The position numbers were made by a program, and so were the translations under genes. From the NCBI GenBank assembly GCA_023475455.1, contig JAMCVR010000234.1, positions 1-6,352 on the forward strand: a DNA stretch of 6,352 nt, given 5' to 3'. Shown one piece after another: positions 6,230 through 6,352 of this stretch. The DNA is from Thermoplasmatota archaeon. Its GTDB lineage: Bacteria > Pseudomonadota > Gammaproteobacteria > Burkholderiales > Thiobacillaceae. The stretch's first letter is position 1. Every line of letters starts with the position of its first letter. A model generated the notes under the pieces. It did no database searches. It saw only the letters and a program-made list of their open reading frames with translations, and was not told the origin of the DNA.

Positions 6230-6352
6230 AAACCCTGTCGGTGATGGTGCAGGTCGTCTCGTTCAAGCTCACCGGCAAGCGCGTGTTCCGCATGGCGCCG
6301 ATCCACCACCACTACGAACTCAAGGGCTGGAAGGAGAATCAGGTGGTGGTCC
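6226..6352 (+). repeat. mraY: Right-end direct repeat, exact copy of 5371-5497 (mraY fragment)
   Basis: The last 127 bases of the window repeat codons 300 to about 342 of mraY, including [12 protein letters not shown]. They are joined to murD at a shared GTGG (6226-6229). The length is again exactly 127 and the match runs to the final base, which mirrors the left end. This is probably the terminal k-mer of an assembly graph path and not a second mraY piece downstream of murD. Confidence 0.95.

Noticed and set aside
1..6352. Circular element with terminal repeats
   Set aside because: The two end repeats match different internal sites and not each other, so they do not close a circle. The genes are ordinary chromosomal cell wall genes with no replication or mobility functions.

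Overview
This window holds part of a division and cell wall (dcw) gene cluster. All genes are on the + strand, in the order ftsI (3' part), murE, murF, mraY, murD (5' part). Together they cover the end of the septal transpeptidase gene and most of the UDP-MurNAc-pentapeptide and lipid I steps of peptidoglycan synthesis. High GC, the gene order, a MurE with the meso-diaminopimelate motif DNPR, and the protein style suggest a Gram-negative proteobacterium. A betaproteobacterium is my best guess; that is inferred from family resemblance and no search was done.

Biological layout: the ftsI C-terminal half (about 147-647) overlaps murE (647-2197) by one base. murE overlaps murF (2194-3600) by ATGA. 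murF is followed after one base by mraY, whose intact copy is 4474-5559. A 136-bp gap filled by a palindromic repeat separates mraY from murD (5696 to about 6229, incomplete). MurE adds mDAP and MurF adds D-Ala-D-Ala to the UDP-MurNAc peptide. MurD adds D-Glu one step before MurE. MraY moves the finished phospho-MurNAc-pentapeptide onto undecaprenyl phosphate, and FtsI crosslinks septal peptidoglycan. No promoter or terminator is apparent, so the genes look like the interior of one long operon.

Structural layout: three head-to-tail duplications overlie this ordinary cluster. Bases 1-127 repeat 560-686. Bases 3451-4322 are repeated directly in tandem as 4323-5194 (period 872). Bases 6226-6352 repeat 5371-5497. 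Both end repeats are exactly 127 bases and stop exactly at the sequence ends, which is the mark of a de Bruijn graph assembly with k = 127. The most economical reading is that the window is a complete short-read contig whose ends, and probably its internal tandem duplication, come from chimeric or self-ligated fragments. On that reading the truncated mraY copy, the extra murF tail, and the abnormal ends of ftsI and murD are not genomic.

I found no previously undescribed system. The items most worth a second look as biology are the palindromic repeat that embeds the murD ribosome-binding site, a possible small palindromic insertion inside murE, and alternative hairpins ahead of mraY.
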